From contig NZ_JBAJMV010000001.1 in assembly GCF_036880965.1 (NCBI RefSeq), positions 310,001 to 374,000 on the forward strand: a stretch of 64,000 nt of DNA, given 5' to 3'. The position numbers and the translations under genes were made by a program. The DNA comes from JAUASW01 sp036880965. Its GTDB lineage: Bacteria > Pseudomonadota > Gammaproteobacteria > Burkholderiales > Burkholderiaceae_C. The notes under the pieces were generated by a model. The model saw nothing but the letters and a program-made list of their open reading frames with translations. It was not told the origin of the DNA and did not search any database. Positions 35,086 through 43,702 of the stretch are shown here, in pieces (within the stretch, counting starts at the first letter, position 1; every line of letters begins with the position of its first letter).

Positions 35086-36296
35086 CCGCCGATGGCCGCA
35101 GCCGGATCGACCTTGAGCGCCGCGCGGATCGCCAGCGTGCTGGCCAGCGCGCAGATCACCATCACCGCGCCGAACCCGAGCAGTGCATCGTTCACTTCTA
35201 GCAGCACATACTTTGGGAAGATGGGCGCCCAGAACGTGGCGGACACCTTGCCGACGACGAAACCGATCAGGCCCAGCCCAAGTGCCTGCTGCAGGATCAT
35301 GCCGGCGATGGTTCGGTTGCGGGTGCCGATGAGCTTGAGCACCGCGATTTCGCGGATCTTTCCCAAGGTCATCGTGTAAATGATGAAGGCAACGATCGCT
35401 GCACTGACGATGGCCAAAATGACCAGGAACATACCGATCTGCTTCGCCGAGGTGGCGATCAGCTTTGCGACCAGGATCTCCTCCATCTGCACGCGCGTGT
35501 AAGCCTCCAGATGCTTCCAGCGCCGGATCGGCTCGGCCACGGTCTGCGCTGACACACCCGGCTGGACTTGCACCAGTACCGTGTTGACATTGCGATTGGC
35601 GACCTGCGAGGCCTGGATCGCCTCAAGCAGCCCGGGCACCCCCGGCCGATTTAGCGCCGGGTTTGCAGCGGTGCGGGCGCGGTCGTTCAGGATAGCGTCG
35701 TTGTCCTTCAGGAACTGTGCCTCCTGGGCATCCTTGAGCGGGATGAAAACCATGGGGTCACCGCCCGACGACACCATGCGCTGCGTCAGACCCACCACCA
35801 TGTAGTCGTGGCGTCGGATCCGGATGAGCTGACCCAGCTTGTAGCCGGTCCGCACGTCGACCACTGCCTCGTAATGGCCGCGCGTGATGTGGCGGCCGGC
35901 CACCAGGTAGCCGGGCTCCCCCGGTTGGCCCGGCTCGAACCCGACAATCATCGCGCGCACCTCTCGGGCTTCGACGCGCATTGGGCTTGCGCCTTCGCGC
36001 ACCTGCATCGTCAAGTAGGTGACATTTGCGGCTCGCGCCACGCCCGGTAGGCCCAGCACACTGCGCACCACGTCATCGCGCAAGCTCGACGACTCCGCGT
36101 ATGGCCCTTGCGTGCCCTGCTGCACCACCCAAAGATCGGCTCCGCTGTTGTCGAGTAATGCACGTGCGTCATCGACCATGCCACGGTAGACCCCTGCCAT
36201 TGTCAACGTCACGCCGATCAGCAGCCCCAGGCCGCCCCCTGTAAGCACGAACTTTCCCCAGGAGTGGAGTATGTCGCGGCCGGCCAAGCTGATCAT
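35082..36296 (-). CDS. FtsX/MacB-type ABC transporter permease
   Basis: A 404-aa permease with the four-helix FtsX/MacB plan: helix 1 near residues 15-35, a large periplasmic domain (~40-275), then three helices (~285-400), with the ATPase-contacting MTLGKIREIAVLKLIGTRNRTI loop. It overlaps its partners by 4 bp on each side. With the HlyD-like adaptor it resembles DevBCA/MacAB-type exporters that push amphiphiles or lipids through the envelope; no outer-membrane TolC gene is adjacent. Confidence 0.9.
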   Translation of the reverse strand: MISLAGRDILHSWGKFVLTGGGLGLLIGVTLTMAGVYRGMVDDARALLDNSGADLWVVQQGTQGPYAESSSLRDDVVRSVLGLPGVARAANVTYLTMQVREGASPMRVEAREVRAMIVGFEPGQPGEPGYLVAGRHITRGHYEAVVDVRTGYKLGQLIRIRRHDYMVVGLTQRMVSSGGDPMVFIPLKDAQEAQFLKDNDAILNDRARTAANPALNRPGVPGLLEAIQASQVANRNVNTVLVQVQPGVSAQTVAEPIRRWKHLEAYTRVQMEEILVAKLIATSAKQIGMFLVILAIVSAAIVAFIIYTMTLGKIREIAVLKLIGTRNRTIAGMILQQALGLGLIGFVVGKVSATFWAPIFPKYVLLEVNDALLGFGAVMVICALASTLAIRAALKVDPAAAIGG

Positions 36297-37483
36297 GGCG
36301 TGCTGCCGCGGAGCTGATCGACGACCTTGACGCGAGTGCTCTGTGTGAGCGTCTTCTCGCTGTGGACGACCACCTCGTCACCAGCCTTGAGGCCTTCAAG
36401 CACCTGCACTCGCCCATCAAGGCTGGTCAATCCAAGACGCACAGGCGTGAACTTCGGCTGGCTGCCCTCAAGTCGCCACACACCGACCTGATCGGCTCGG
36501 CGTTGAATCGCAGGATTCGGCAGCAACAAGGTTTCGGCTGTGGCAGGCAGCGTCAAGGTGACCTCGGCCATCTCGCCGGCAGACAGACCGCGAGGTAGTG
36601 TGTCCAGCGACACCAAGGCCACGCGCTCTTCAGTAACGCTGTCGCTGCTGCTCTCGACTCTGGCCACTTTGCCGGACAGGCGCGTCGACGGATCGGAGCG
36701 CAGCACGACCCACGCCGGCAGCTCAGTGCGCAGACCAGCCGAGCGCCCCTGGTCCAGCCGTACCCGAATCCAGAGGGACGAGGGCTCGATGAGACGCAAA
36801 ACGGCCTGTCCAGCAACCACGGTCGATCCCACCTCGGCGTCACGACTGACTACGACGCCTTGTGCAGGCGCGAGCAATCGCACGTTCTCGCGCTGCTGAC
36901 GCAGGGCGGCGCGTTCTGCCGCCAGACGCTGGGTGTCCTGGCGCGCGGCGGCCAGGTTCGCGTCAGCGGCTGCCGACGCAGCTTCGGCCGAGGCTTGCTC
37001 CTGCTGCTTGGCCTCGACAGCGCCAGCGCTCATGAAGTTCTGTGCGCCTAGTTCGACAGAACGGCGAGCCATCACAGTCGCGAGCTCGCTGCGTGCCTGA
37101 GCGTCGTGTCGCTGCGCTTGCGCCGCAGCGACCACGTGCGCTGCACGTGCGATCGACGCGTCCAAGGCCTTGACGCGCTCTTCTAGGTCAACCGGATCCA
37201 TCTCGGCCAGTAGTTGGCCCGCCTCGACCGCATCACCGACATCGACCAGTACCTTGCTGACCCGTCCAGCCGTGGTCGGGCCGATCAGGTAAGCGCGGCG
37301 AGCCTCAACAGTGCCGATGCCAAATAGAGATGGCGACAGGCTGCCGGCGGTGACATGGTTCACTGTCACGCGGACAGGCGCCAATGGGCCTGATCGCATG
37401 ACCACATAGCCGAGTGCAGCGATGAGAATCACCCCCAGCAGGCTCAGACCGAGCCGGCGCGACCAGTTTGATGGAAACTTCAT
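36293..37483 (-). CDS. HlyD/RND-type periplasmic adaptor protein
   Basis: A 396-aa membrane-fusion protein. One N-terminal anchor (residues ~12-30), a lipoyl half (VDVGDAVEAGQLLAEMDPVD), a long alpha-hairpin with coiled-coil sequence (~100-200), the second lipoyl half (APAQGVVVSRDAEVGSTVVAGQ) and beta-barrel and membrane-proximal domains can be seen. It bridges the permease to an outer-membrane channel. It overlaps both tetR and the permease gene by 4 bp. Confidence 0.9.
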   Translation of the reverse strand: MKFPSNWSRRLGLSLLGVILIAALGYVVMRSGPLAPVRVTVNHVTAGSLSPSLFGIGTVEARRAYLIGPTTAGRVSKVLVDVGDAVEAGQLLAEMDPVDLEERVKALDASIARAAHVVAAAQAQRHDAQARSELATVMARRSVELGAQNFMSAGAVEAKQQEQASAEAASAAADANLAAARQDTQRLAAERAALRQQRENVRLLAPAQGVVVSRDAEVGSTVVAGQAVLRLIEPSSLWIRVRLDQGRSAGLRTELPAWVVLRSDPSTRLSGKVARVESSSDSVTEERVALVSLDTLPRGLSAGEMAEVTLTLPATAETLLLPNPAIQRRADQVGVWRLEGSQPKFTPVRLGLTSLDGRVQVLEGLKAGDEVVVHSEKTLTQSTRVKVVDQLRGSTP

Positions 37484-38079
37484 GCCGCCGCCTGAATGCC
37501 GCGAAGGTACAGGTTGAACACAGCTTCAGCTTGCGCCTTCATCACTGAAGCTTTGCCCGCCAGCATCGATTGCATGACCAGACCTTGGACGATGCCAACA
37601 AAGAGCGTAGAGGCGGCTTCAGAGTCCAGCCTCGTCGGCAACGCTCCCGACTTCTTTCCTGCATTGAAATGCTCTAGCAGCAGCTGTCGATAGGCCTGCA
37701 GCAGCGCCCTGACTTCCGCTTTTATGGGAGAGTCTGCGGGCCGCTGCAGCTCGTGAAAAATGACCCTAGGGACGCCGGGATGGGCGATCACGAATGCCAC
37801 GTGGGCATGGAACGCCGCTTCGAGAGCGAGCGCGCCCGGGCATGTTGCCCGCACGGCTTGCTCCAGCTCAAGCAGCAAATGCTCGCGCACCCACTTCATT
37901 GCCGCCAGCCAGATCGCGTCCTTGGTCGGGAAATGCTTGAACAAGGCGCCCTGCGTGACACCAACGGCGCTGGCAATGTCACCGGTGGTGATTGCCGCTG
38001 GACTGATGTCCCGGGCGAGATTCAACGCAGCCATGACGATTTCCGCCTGGCGCTGCTCGGTGGGCAATCTGGTCTGCAT
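37480..38079 (-). CDS. TetR-family repressor of the export operon
   Basis: A 199-aa TetR regulator. The N-terminal HTH is visible in TGDIASAVGVTQGALFKHFPTKDAIW (family features V-x-x-GALFKHF); the C-terminal domain would bind the inducer. It is the first gene of the operon tetR-hlyD-ftsX-ATPase, all overlapped by 4 bp, so it probably represses itself and the exporter from the palindrome at 38106-38125. Confidence 0.92.
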   Translation of the reverse strand: MQTRLPTEQRQAEIVMAALNLARDISPAAITTGDIASAVGVTQGALFKHFPTKDAIWLAAMKWVREHLLLELEQAVRATCPGALALEAAFHAHVAFVIAHPGVPRVIFHELQRPADSPIKAEVRALLQAYRQLLLEHFNAGKKSGALPTRLDSEAASTLFVGIVQGLVMQSMLAGKASVMKAQAEAVFNLYLRGIQAAA

Positions 38080-38105
38080 GTTGAGGGCTTTCGCTGACTA
38101 CGTAT

Positions 38106-38125
38106 GTAAGTAATCCAATACTTAC
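38106..38125. promoter_or_regulatory. candidate TetR operator
   Basis: A perfect 7-bp inverted repeat, GTAAGTA-atccaa-TACTTAC, lies 27 bp upstream of the TetR start codon. Its size and symmetry suit a TetR dimer, and its AT-rich sequence stands out from the surrounding GC-rich DNA. Confidence 0.65.
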
Positions 38126-38369
38126 CATGATACACGTTTACGTTTCTCTGTGCGCAGTGATTTCAGGAATTGAAGCAACGGGTAGTGCACGCTGGGCCGC
38201 AGTGCGGCAATCCACCGCAAGCCAACCCTCACCAGTCCAAAAAGATGGCCGCAGTCGTCAGGACCGATCAGTCACAGCGCCCCAAGGGCCTGCGTCTTTG
38301 CGTCAAGGCAAAACCATGCCATTGACTCAGTTCTAGATTACGACGCTTCGCTGGCCATCCACTGGGCTC

Positions 38370-39389
38370 ATGTCAACTATCGAATCGGTTCCACACCTCG
38401 TTTGCCCGGCAGGGTCTCTGCGCGCCCTGAAGCTCGCTGTAGATGCCGGGGCAGATGCCGTTTACCTCGGGCTAAAGAACGCCACCAATGCCCGCAACTT
38501 TGCAGGCCTGAACTTTGATGATGCGCAGGTTCGCGAGGGCGTTGCGTATGCCCACGCCCGTGGCCGACAGGTGCTGATGGCACTTAACACCTACGCCGAT
38601 GCGCGCGACGAAAGTCCCTGGAAGCAGGCGGTGGATGCTGCCGCCACGCTGGGTGCCGATGCCTTGATCGTGGCAGACACCGCTGTGATGGCGTACGCGC
38701 GGGACGAGCACCCGGGGCTGCGCTTGCATCTCTCCGTTCAAGCTTCAGCGACCAGCTACGAGGCCATTGAGTACTACCGCCAGCGCTACGGCATCCAACG
38801 CGCGGTGCTGCCGCGCGTGCTGACGCTGCAACAGGTGCAGCACGTCATACGCAACACGACGGTGGAAATCGAGGTCTTCGGCTTTGGCAGCCTGTGTGTC
38901 ATGGTGGAAGGGCGCTGCGCCCTCTCCTCCTACGCGACCGGCCAGTCACCCAATACCGCGGGTGTGTGCTCACCACCCTCGGAAGTGCAGTGGCGTGATA
39001 CAGCATCTGGTGTGGAGGCGCGTCTGGGCGGCGTGTTGATCGACCGCTATGGCCCGGAGGAAGGCCGCGCCTACCCGACCCTTTGCAAGGGGCGCTTCGA
39101 TGTAGGCACTGCACTGAAGCACGATTACGCGCTCGAAGAGCCGACCAGTTTGAACACCCTGGCGCTCCTGCCACAACTTGCAGCCAGCGGCGTGAAGGCC
39201 ATCAAGATCGAAGGTAGGCAGCGCAGCCCCAGCTATGTGGCCAGCGTGACGAGGGTCTGGCGTCAAGCCCTGGACAGCTTGGCCGAAGGCAACCGTTTTG
39301 TCGTGGCGCCGGCATGGCAAAGCGAACTTGCGCGCTGGGCCGAAGGCCAGCAGCACACCCTGGGCGCCTATGACCGGCCCTGGAGATGA
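38370..39389 (+). CDS. ubiU: O2-independent ubiquinone biosynthesis protein UbiU (U32 family)
   Basis: UbiU with UbiV hydroxylates ubiquinone precursors without O2, using prephenate as oxygen donor in E. coli. The 339-aa U32 protein begins with LVCPAGSLRALKLAVDAGAD. Four cysteines expected to hold the 4Fe-4S cluster are seen: two in LCVMVEGRCALSSY, one in GVCSPP and one in YPTLCKGRFD. It starts the operon ubiU-ubiV-ubiT; the ubiV ATG overlaps its stop. Its presence fits respiration on nitrate, where quinone must be made anaerobically. Confidence 0.93.
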   Translation: MSTIESVPHLVCPAGSLRALKLAVDAGADAVYLGLKNATNARNFAGLNFDDAQVREGVAYAHARGRQVLMALNTYADARDESPWKQAVDAAATLGADALIVADTAVMAYARDEHPGLRLHLSVQASATSYEAIEYYRQRYGIQRAVLPRVLTLQQVQHVIRNTTVEIEVFGFGSLCVMVEGRCALSSYATGQSPNTAGVCSPPSEVQWRDTASGVEARLGGVLIDRYGPEEGRAYPTLCKGRFDVGTALKHDYALEEPTSLNTLALLPQLAASGVKAIKIEGRQRSPSYVASVTRVWRQALDSLAEGNRFVVAPAWQSELARWAEGQQHTLGAYDRPWR

Positions 39390-40336
39390 AAGACCAGCAC
39401 ATGAAAACCACCCACCCGATCACACTCACGGTTGGTCCCCTGCAGTACTGGTGGCCACGCCAGCAACTGACGCAGTTCTACGCCGAGCTGGCTGAAGGCC
39501 CGGCCCAGACCATAGTGCTGGGCGAGGTGACCTGTTCGCGCCGCAATGAGTTCAGCTTCAACGATTGGCTGGCCCTGGGCCGCGACTTGCAGGCCTGCGG
39601 GAAGACCGTGCGCCTGGCAACCATGCCCCTGCTGATGAGCGAGGCCGAGTTGCGCACGCTGCGCCGCAGCGTAGAACAAGAGGAGTTCGAGATCGAGGCT
39701 GGCGATGCTGCAGCCTTGCAGGCATGGAGCCGACTCCCTATCACTCAGAGACGGCCACTGGTTCTGGGTCCGCACCTCAATATTTATAGCGCGAGCGCGC
39801 TGCAGGAGCATCTGACGGAGCACGGCATCAGCGCCTGGGTACCAGCCATGGAGCTCTCGCTGGACGCCATCGCTCGCATCAATCCGCCGGGACTCGGGCA
39901 GACAGTTCCGACCGAGGTTTTTGGCTTCGGCCGTATGCCCCTGGCGTTTTCAGCACGCTGTTTCACCGCGCGCCACCACCGACTGAGCAAGGACCAATGC
40001 GAGTTCCGATGTCGGGACGATGCCGATGGCCTGCTGCTGCGCACCGGCGAGGGGCAGCCATTTCTTGCACTCAACGGGATTGCGACACAGTCCGCGACGA
40101 TGCAATGTCTGATCGCGCAAGGGCCAGAACTGCGCAACGCAGGCGTTACTCGCCTACGGCTCTCACCTTGCAGCCGGGGCTTTGCCGAGGTGCTGCAGCA
40201 GTTCGACGCGGTATTCAATCAAGGCGCTTGCGCCGCCGCCACCTTGGAGCAGCTGCAGGCGCTGCCACTGCCTGGCGCCCTGGTTCATGGATTCGCCCAA
40301 CGTCAACCTGGCATGCTGGAGGTCGCCCATGTCTGA
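39386..40336 (+). CDS. ubiV: O2-independent ubiquinone biosynthesis protein UbiV (U32 family)
   Basis: Partner of UbiU. The 316-aa U32 protein has the start LTVGPLQYWWPRQQL, Cys in GEVTCSRRNEF near residue 45, and the later Cys group FSARCFTARHHRLSKDQCEF plus RC, four positions in the pattern of the UbiV cluster. A second ATG at 39401 is an equally good start. It overlaps ubiU by 4 bp and ubiT by 8 bp. Confidence 0.92.
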   Translation: MKDQHMKTTHPITLTVGPLQYWWPRQQLTQFYAELAEGPAQTIVLGEVTCSRRNEFSFNDWLALGRDLQACGKTVRLATMPLLMSEAELRTLRRSVEQEEFEIEAGDAAALQAWSRLPITQRRPLVLGPHLNIYSASALQEHLTEHGISAWVPAMELSLDAIARINPPGLGQTVPTEVFGFGRMPLAFSARCFTARHHRLSKDQCEFRCRDDADGLLLRTGEGQPFLALNGIATQSATMQCLIAQGPELRNAGVTRLRLSPCSRGFAEVLQQFDAVFNQGACAAATLEQLQALPLPGALVHGFAQRQPGMLEVAHV

Positions 40337-40775
40337 AACCTCTGCTGTGCGGCGTTTGCTGGCGACGGCACGCTCTCTGGTTCGGCGCCTGCCCGCGGAG
40401 CCCCCCTCCTTTCTGGCTGCGCGTGCGCTGGACCAGCTGCTATGGCCACGTCTGGACGCAGCACAACGCCAGGCCCTGCAGGGCCGTGTCGTCGAGCTGG
40501 AGTTGATCGAGCCAGGGCTGCGGCTGAGGCTCCGGCTCGGGCCACAAGGATTTCGAGTCGCACGGGCCAGGGACGGCACCACAGCGCTTACCTTGCGTGC
40601 ACGCAGCGAGGCCATCTGGCGCCTGCTGCGAGGTCAGGAGGACGCAGACCGCCTTTTCTTCGAACGCGCCCTCGTGATGGAGGGCGACACTGAGTATGGG
40701 CTGATCCTCAAGAACACACTGGATGCGATCGGCCCCCTCATCAAGGACTGGCCGGCAAGCGGCCTGCACCAGTAA
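40329..40775 (+). CDS. ubiT: anaerobic ubiquinone biosynthesis accessory factor UbiT (SCP2 domain)
   Basis: A 148-aa SCP2-type lipid-binding protein thought to present ubiquinone intermediates to UbiUV. The start MSETSAVRRLL at 40329 overlaps the ubiV stop; the frame is open further upstream, but only in ubiV's shadow. The LRLRLGPQGFRV strand and the EGDTEYGLILKNTLDAIG motif near the end are typical of UbiT. It closes the ubiUVT operon, 11 bp before the DUF1513 gene. Confidence 0.9.
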   Translation: MSETSAVRRLLATARSLVRRLPAEPPSFLAARALDQLLWPRLDAAQRQALQGRVVELELIEPGLRLRLRLGPQGFRVARARDGTTALTLRARSEAIWRLLRGQEDADRLFFERALVMEGDTEYGLILKNTLDAIGPLIKDWPASGLHQ

Positions 40776-40786
40776 TCAGGCGACAG

Positions 40787-41941
40787 ATGCAAAGACGTGT
40801 TTTCATGAGCGCACTGACTGCGCTGAGCTCGACCCTTACCCCGGCTCAAAGCCGGGCTTCCAGCATCTCAGAGGCGTCATCCCAGGATCTGGCCCTGGCA
40901 TGGCGCAGCGGCAGCGCCCTGAGCGACAGCCAGCCTGACGCAGGCAGTGCCGATCATGTGGGACTGGTCAGGCTGGACTGGCAAGCCAAGCAGATCAGCT
41001 TGCTGCGAGCCCTGCGCGTGCCAGGCCGTGCCCATGGCCTGGTGGCTGACCGCCGCGGCGGCTTCTACGCTGTGGCGACGCGGCCTGGCACCTGGCTCAT
41101 TCATGTCGATGCGGACGCCAATCGTCCCCCGCGATTGCTGAACCCAATCAGTGACGAGTCCTCGTCGCGAACCCTGAACGGTCACCTGCTTCTCAGCGCT
41201 GACGGACGCTGGATCTACAGCACGGAGACTGATGCGCGTAGCGGTCTAGGCTGGATTGTCCGGCGCGACGCGCAAAGCCTGCGTTGCGAGGAGGCATGGC
41301 CCAGTCATGGCATGGACCCGCACCATCTGCTGCTGGATGAGACGGACGCCAGCCTGCTGGTAGCCAACGGAGGCATCCCGCGCGATGCGGCCGGACGCAA
41401 GCATTCACTGGACGTGATGGACCCAAGTCTGGTGCGGCTGAGTACCGAGGATGGGCGCCTGCTCGGCCGCTGGCAGCTGCCCGACAAGCGGCTGAGCCTG
41501 CGCCACATGGCCTGGTCGCGGGGCGGCGAACGCCGCCTGCTGGGCATCGGCTTGCAGGCCGAGCACGACAGCACCGAGGCGCGCCGCTCGGCGCCGCTGC
41601 TGGCGGTTTTCAATGGCCAGCAGCTCAGCCTGCCGAGTTGGGCTGCTGATGGTGCGGGCTATGCCGGAGACATCGCCGCTGGCCCAGGCGGCAGCTTTCT
41701 GCTCAGTGCACAGAAGGCCGGCCGCGGCTTGCTGTGGCATCCAGACGCACCGACCGATCTGCTTCGTTTGGCCGAATTGCGCGAAGTCTGCGCGCTGGTC
41801 AGCTGGTGCAGTCAAGCCGGCGAAACCGGCCTGCTGATGGCGGCGGCCTCTGGCATTGCGCGCTGGCAAGGCAGCGGCGCACGCATGCTGGCCTGGCCCG
41901 TTGCCATGGCACCCGACAACCATGCAGCGCTGATCCTGTGA
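40787..41941 (+). CDS. DUF1513 protein, secreted beta-propeller-like
   Basis: A 384-aa protein with an N-terminal export segment (MQRRVFMSALTALSSTL; a Tat-like RR is present) and sequence of the DUF1513 family, including LRVPGRAHGLVADRRGGF, SADGRWIYSTE and DPHHLLLDETDASLLVANGG, which suggest repeated propeller blades. In other bacteria DUF1513 genes sit in iron-uptake clusters; here it is directly behind ubiT and overlaps or abuts the decarboxylase gene. Function is unknown. Confidence 0.8.
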   Translation: MQRRVFMSALTALSSTLTPAQSRASSISEASSQDLALAWRSGSALSDSQPDAGSADHVGLVRLDWQAKQISLLRALRVPGRAHGLVADRRGGFYAVATRPGTWLIHVDADANRPPRLLNPISDESSSRTLNGHLLLSADGRWIYSTETDARSGLGWIVRRDAQSLRCEEAWPSHGMDPHHLLLDETDASLLVANGGIPRDAAGRKHSLDVMDPSLVRLSTEDGRLLGRWQLPDKRLSLRHMAWSRGGERRLLGIGLQAEHDSTEARRSAPLLAVFNGQQLSLPSWAADGAGYAGDIAAGPGGSFLLSAQKAGRGLLWHPDAPTDLLRLAELREVCALVSWCSQAGETGLLMAAASGIARWQGSGARMLAWPVAMAPDNHAALIL

Positions 41942-41952
41942 GTGACAAACCG

Positions 41953-43587
41953 ATGAGCACTGCGATGAACCTGACCCAGCAACTGCTGCTGGCCCTGAAG
42001 GCACGTGGCGCCACTGAGGTCTTCGGCATTCCCGGCGACTTCGCACTGCCACTGTTCGGCGCGATCGAGAAGGCCGCCATCCTGCCCCTTCACACGCTCT
42101 CGCACGAGCCAGGCCTGGGCTTTGCGGCAGACGCTGCAGCTCGAGTTGGCGGCGGGCTGGGCGTGGCTGCAGTCACTTATGGCGCCGGTGCGTTGAATAT
42201 GATCAATCCCGTCGCCAGCGCTTACGCCGAGCGGGTGCCGCTGGTGGTGATATCGGGGGCGCCGGCCGCCCATGAGGCAGCCAGCGGCTTGCTGCTGCAC
42301 CACCAGGTCAAGACCCTGGACTCGCAGTGGCGGCTTTTCGAGGAGGTGACAGTGGACCGAGCGCGGCTCGACGATCCCGCTACCGCTCCAGCCTTGATTG
42401 CACGGGTACTGGACAGCGCGCTCCACCGCTGCGGCCCGGTGTATCTGGAGATTCCGCGCGACTGCCCCGAGCGCGAATGCGGCCCGGTGCCGGAAGTGGC
42501 GCCGGTGCTCGTGGACCGCGAACGACTGGACGCCTGCGCTGACGAGTTGCTGGCGCGGCTGCGCCAGGCGTACCGACCGATGCTGCTGGTTGGTGTAGAA
42601 ATTCGCCGCTTCGGCATCGAAGCTCAGGTGGCTGAACTGGCGCTCCGGCTGGAAATTCCCGTGGCCACCACGCTGATGGGCCGCGGCCTGCTGAACGGCT
42701 CGGGCTGCCGTCTGGCCGGCACCTATCTGGGCCTGGCCGGCGATGCGGCATTGACTGAGCAGGTCGAAAGCTCAGACGCGCTGGTGCTGCTGGGCGCTAT
42801 CGTCAGTGATACCAATTTCGCAGTTTCAGCCAGACGCATCGACTTCCGCCATGCGATCCGGGTCTGGCAGGGTCAGGTCGAGATGGGTCACCATATCTAC
42901 CCAGAAGTGCCGATCTCTGCACTGGTCGAAGCCCTGCTTCAGCGGCTCCCGACCCGAGCACCCAAGCCCGAGTCAACCCCGACGCCATTTGCCATTGCGC
43001 TGCCGGCGCCTGAGGAGCCGGTGACACCAGCGGCGATCGCCGCCGCTGCCAATGCGCTGATGCTCGCCCATGGGAGCATGCCTGTCGCCTGCGACGTGGG
43101 TGACTGCCTTTTCACGGCGCTGGACTTGCTGCCCACCGACCTGATCGCACCTGGCTACTACGCCACCATGGGATACGGTGTGCCCGCAGCGTTGGGCCTG
43201 CAGGTAGCTACCGGTCGACGCCCCCTGGTGCTGGTGGGCGACGGCGCCTTTCAGATGACGGGCTGGGAGCTGGGCAACGCGAGGCGCCTGCGCTGCGATC
43301 CCATCGTGCTGCTGCTCAACAACGCGAGCTGGGAGATGCTGCGCACCTTCCAGCCCGAGGGCGGGTACCACGACCGCGGCGACTGGAACTTCGCCTCGAT
43401 GGCCTCCGGCATGGGAGGCACCGGCTACCGGGTCGAGACAGTGGGCCAGCTGCAAGAAGCCCTGTTCTGGGCCCAGGCACGGCGCGGGAGCTTCCAGCTG
43501 ATCGATATCCGGCTGGCACCCGGTGTGCTTTCGCCTAAGTTGCAGCGCTTTGTGGCAGCAGTCAAACGTCTGTCGATGCCGACTTGA
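41953..43587 (+). CDS. indolepyruvate/phenylpyruvate decarboxylase (ThDP enzyme)
   Basis: A 544-aa thiamine-diphosphate decarboxylase. The N-terminal domain has the catalytic Glu in SHEPGLGFAADAAAR, and the C-terminal domain has the GDGAFQMTGWELGNAR...LLLNNASWE magnesium/ThDP motif. Overall it resembles IpdC/AldD-type enzymes that turn indole-3-pyruvate or phenylpyruvate into the aldehyde, a step toward indole- or phenylacetate. GTG at 41938 would overlap the DUF1513 stop and is an alternative start. The link to the quinone genes is by position only. Confidence 0.87.
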   Translation: MSTAMNLTQQLLLALKARGATEVFGIPGDFALPLFGAIEKAAILPLHTLSHEPGLGFAADAAARVGGGLGVAAVTYGAGALNMINPVASAYAERVPLVVISGAPAAHEAASGLLLHHQVKTLDSQWRLFEEVTVDRARLDDPATAPALIARVLDSALHRCGPVYLEIPRDCPERECGPVPEVAPVLVDRERLDACADELLARLRQAYRPMLLVGVEIRRFGIEAQVAELALRLEIPVATTLMGRGLLNGSGCRLAGTYLGLAGDAALTEQVESSDALVLLGAIVSDTNFAVSARRIDFRHAIRVWQGQVEMGHHIYPEVPISALVEALLQRLPTRAPKPESTPTPFAIALPAPEEPVTPAAIAAAANALMLAHGSMPVACDVGDCLFTALDLLPTDLIAPGYYATMGYGVPAALGLQVATGRRPLVLVGDGAFQMTGWELGNARRLRCDPIVLLLNNASWEMLRTFQPEGGYHDRGDWNFASMASGMGGTGYRVETVGQLQEALFWAQARRGSFQLIDIRLAPGVLSPKLQRFVAAVKRLSMPT

Positions 43588-43702
43588 GCTCTTTCAAGGG
43601 ACAGGTCTGGCTGGCCGTGGTCCAGCGCAAGCACACTCCCTATACGACCTAACGCGGCAAGAGAGCTGCGTCACCTGCCAGCCGCCTAACAGGGAGAAGC
43701 AG

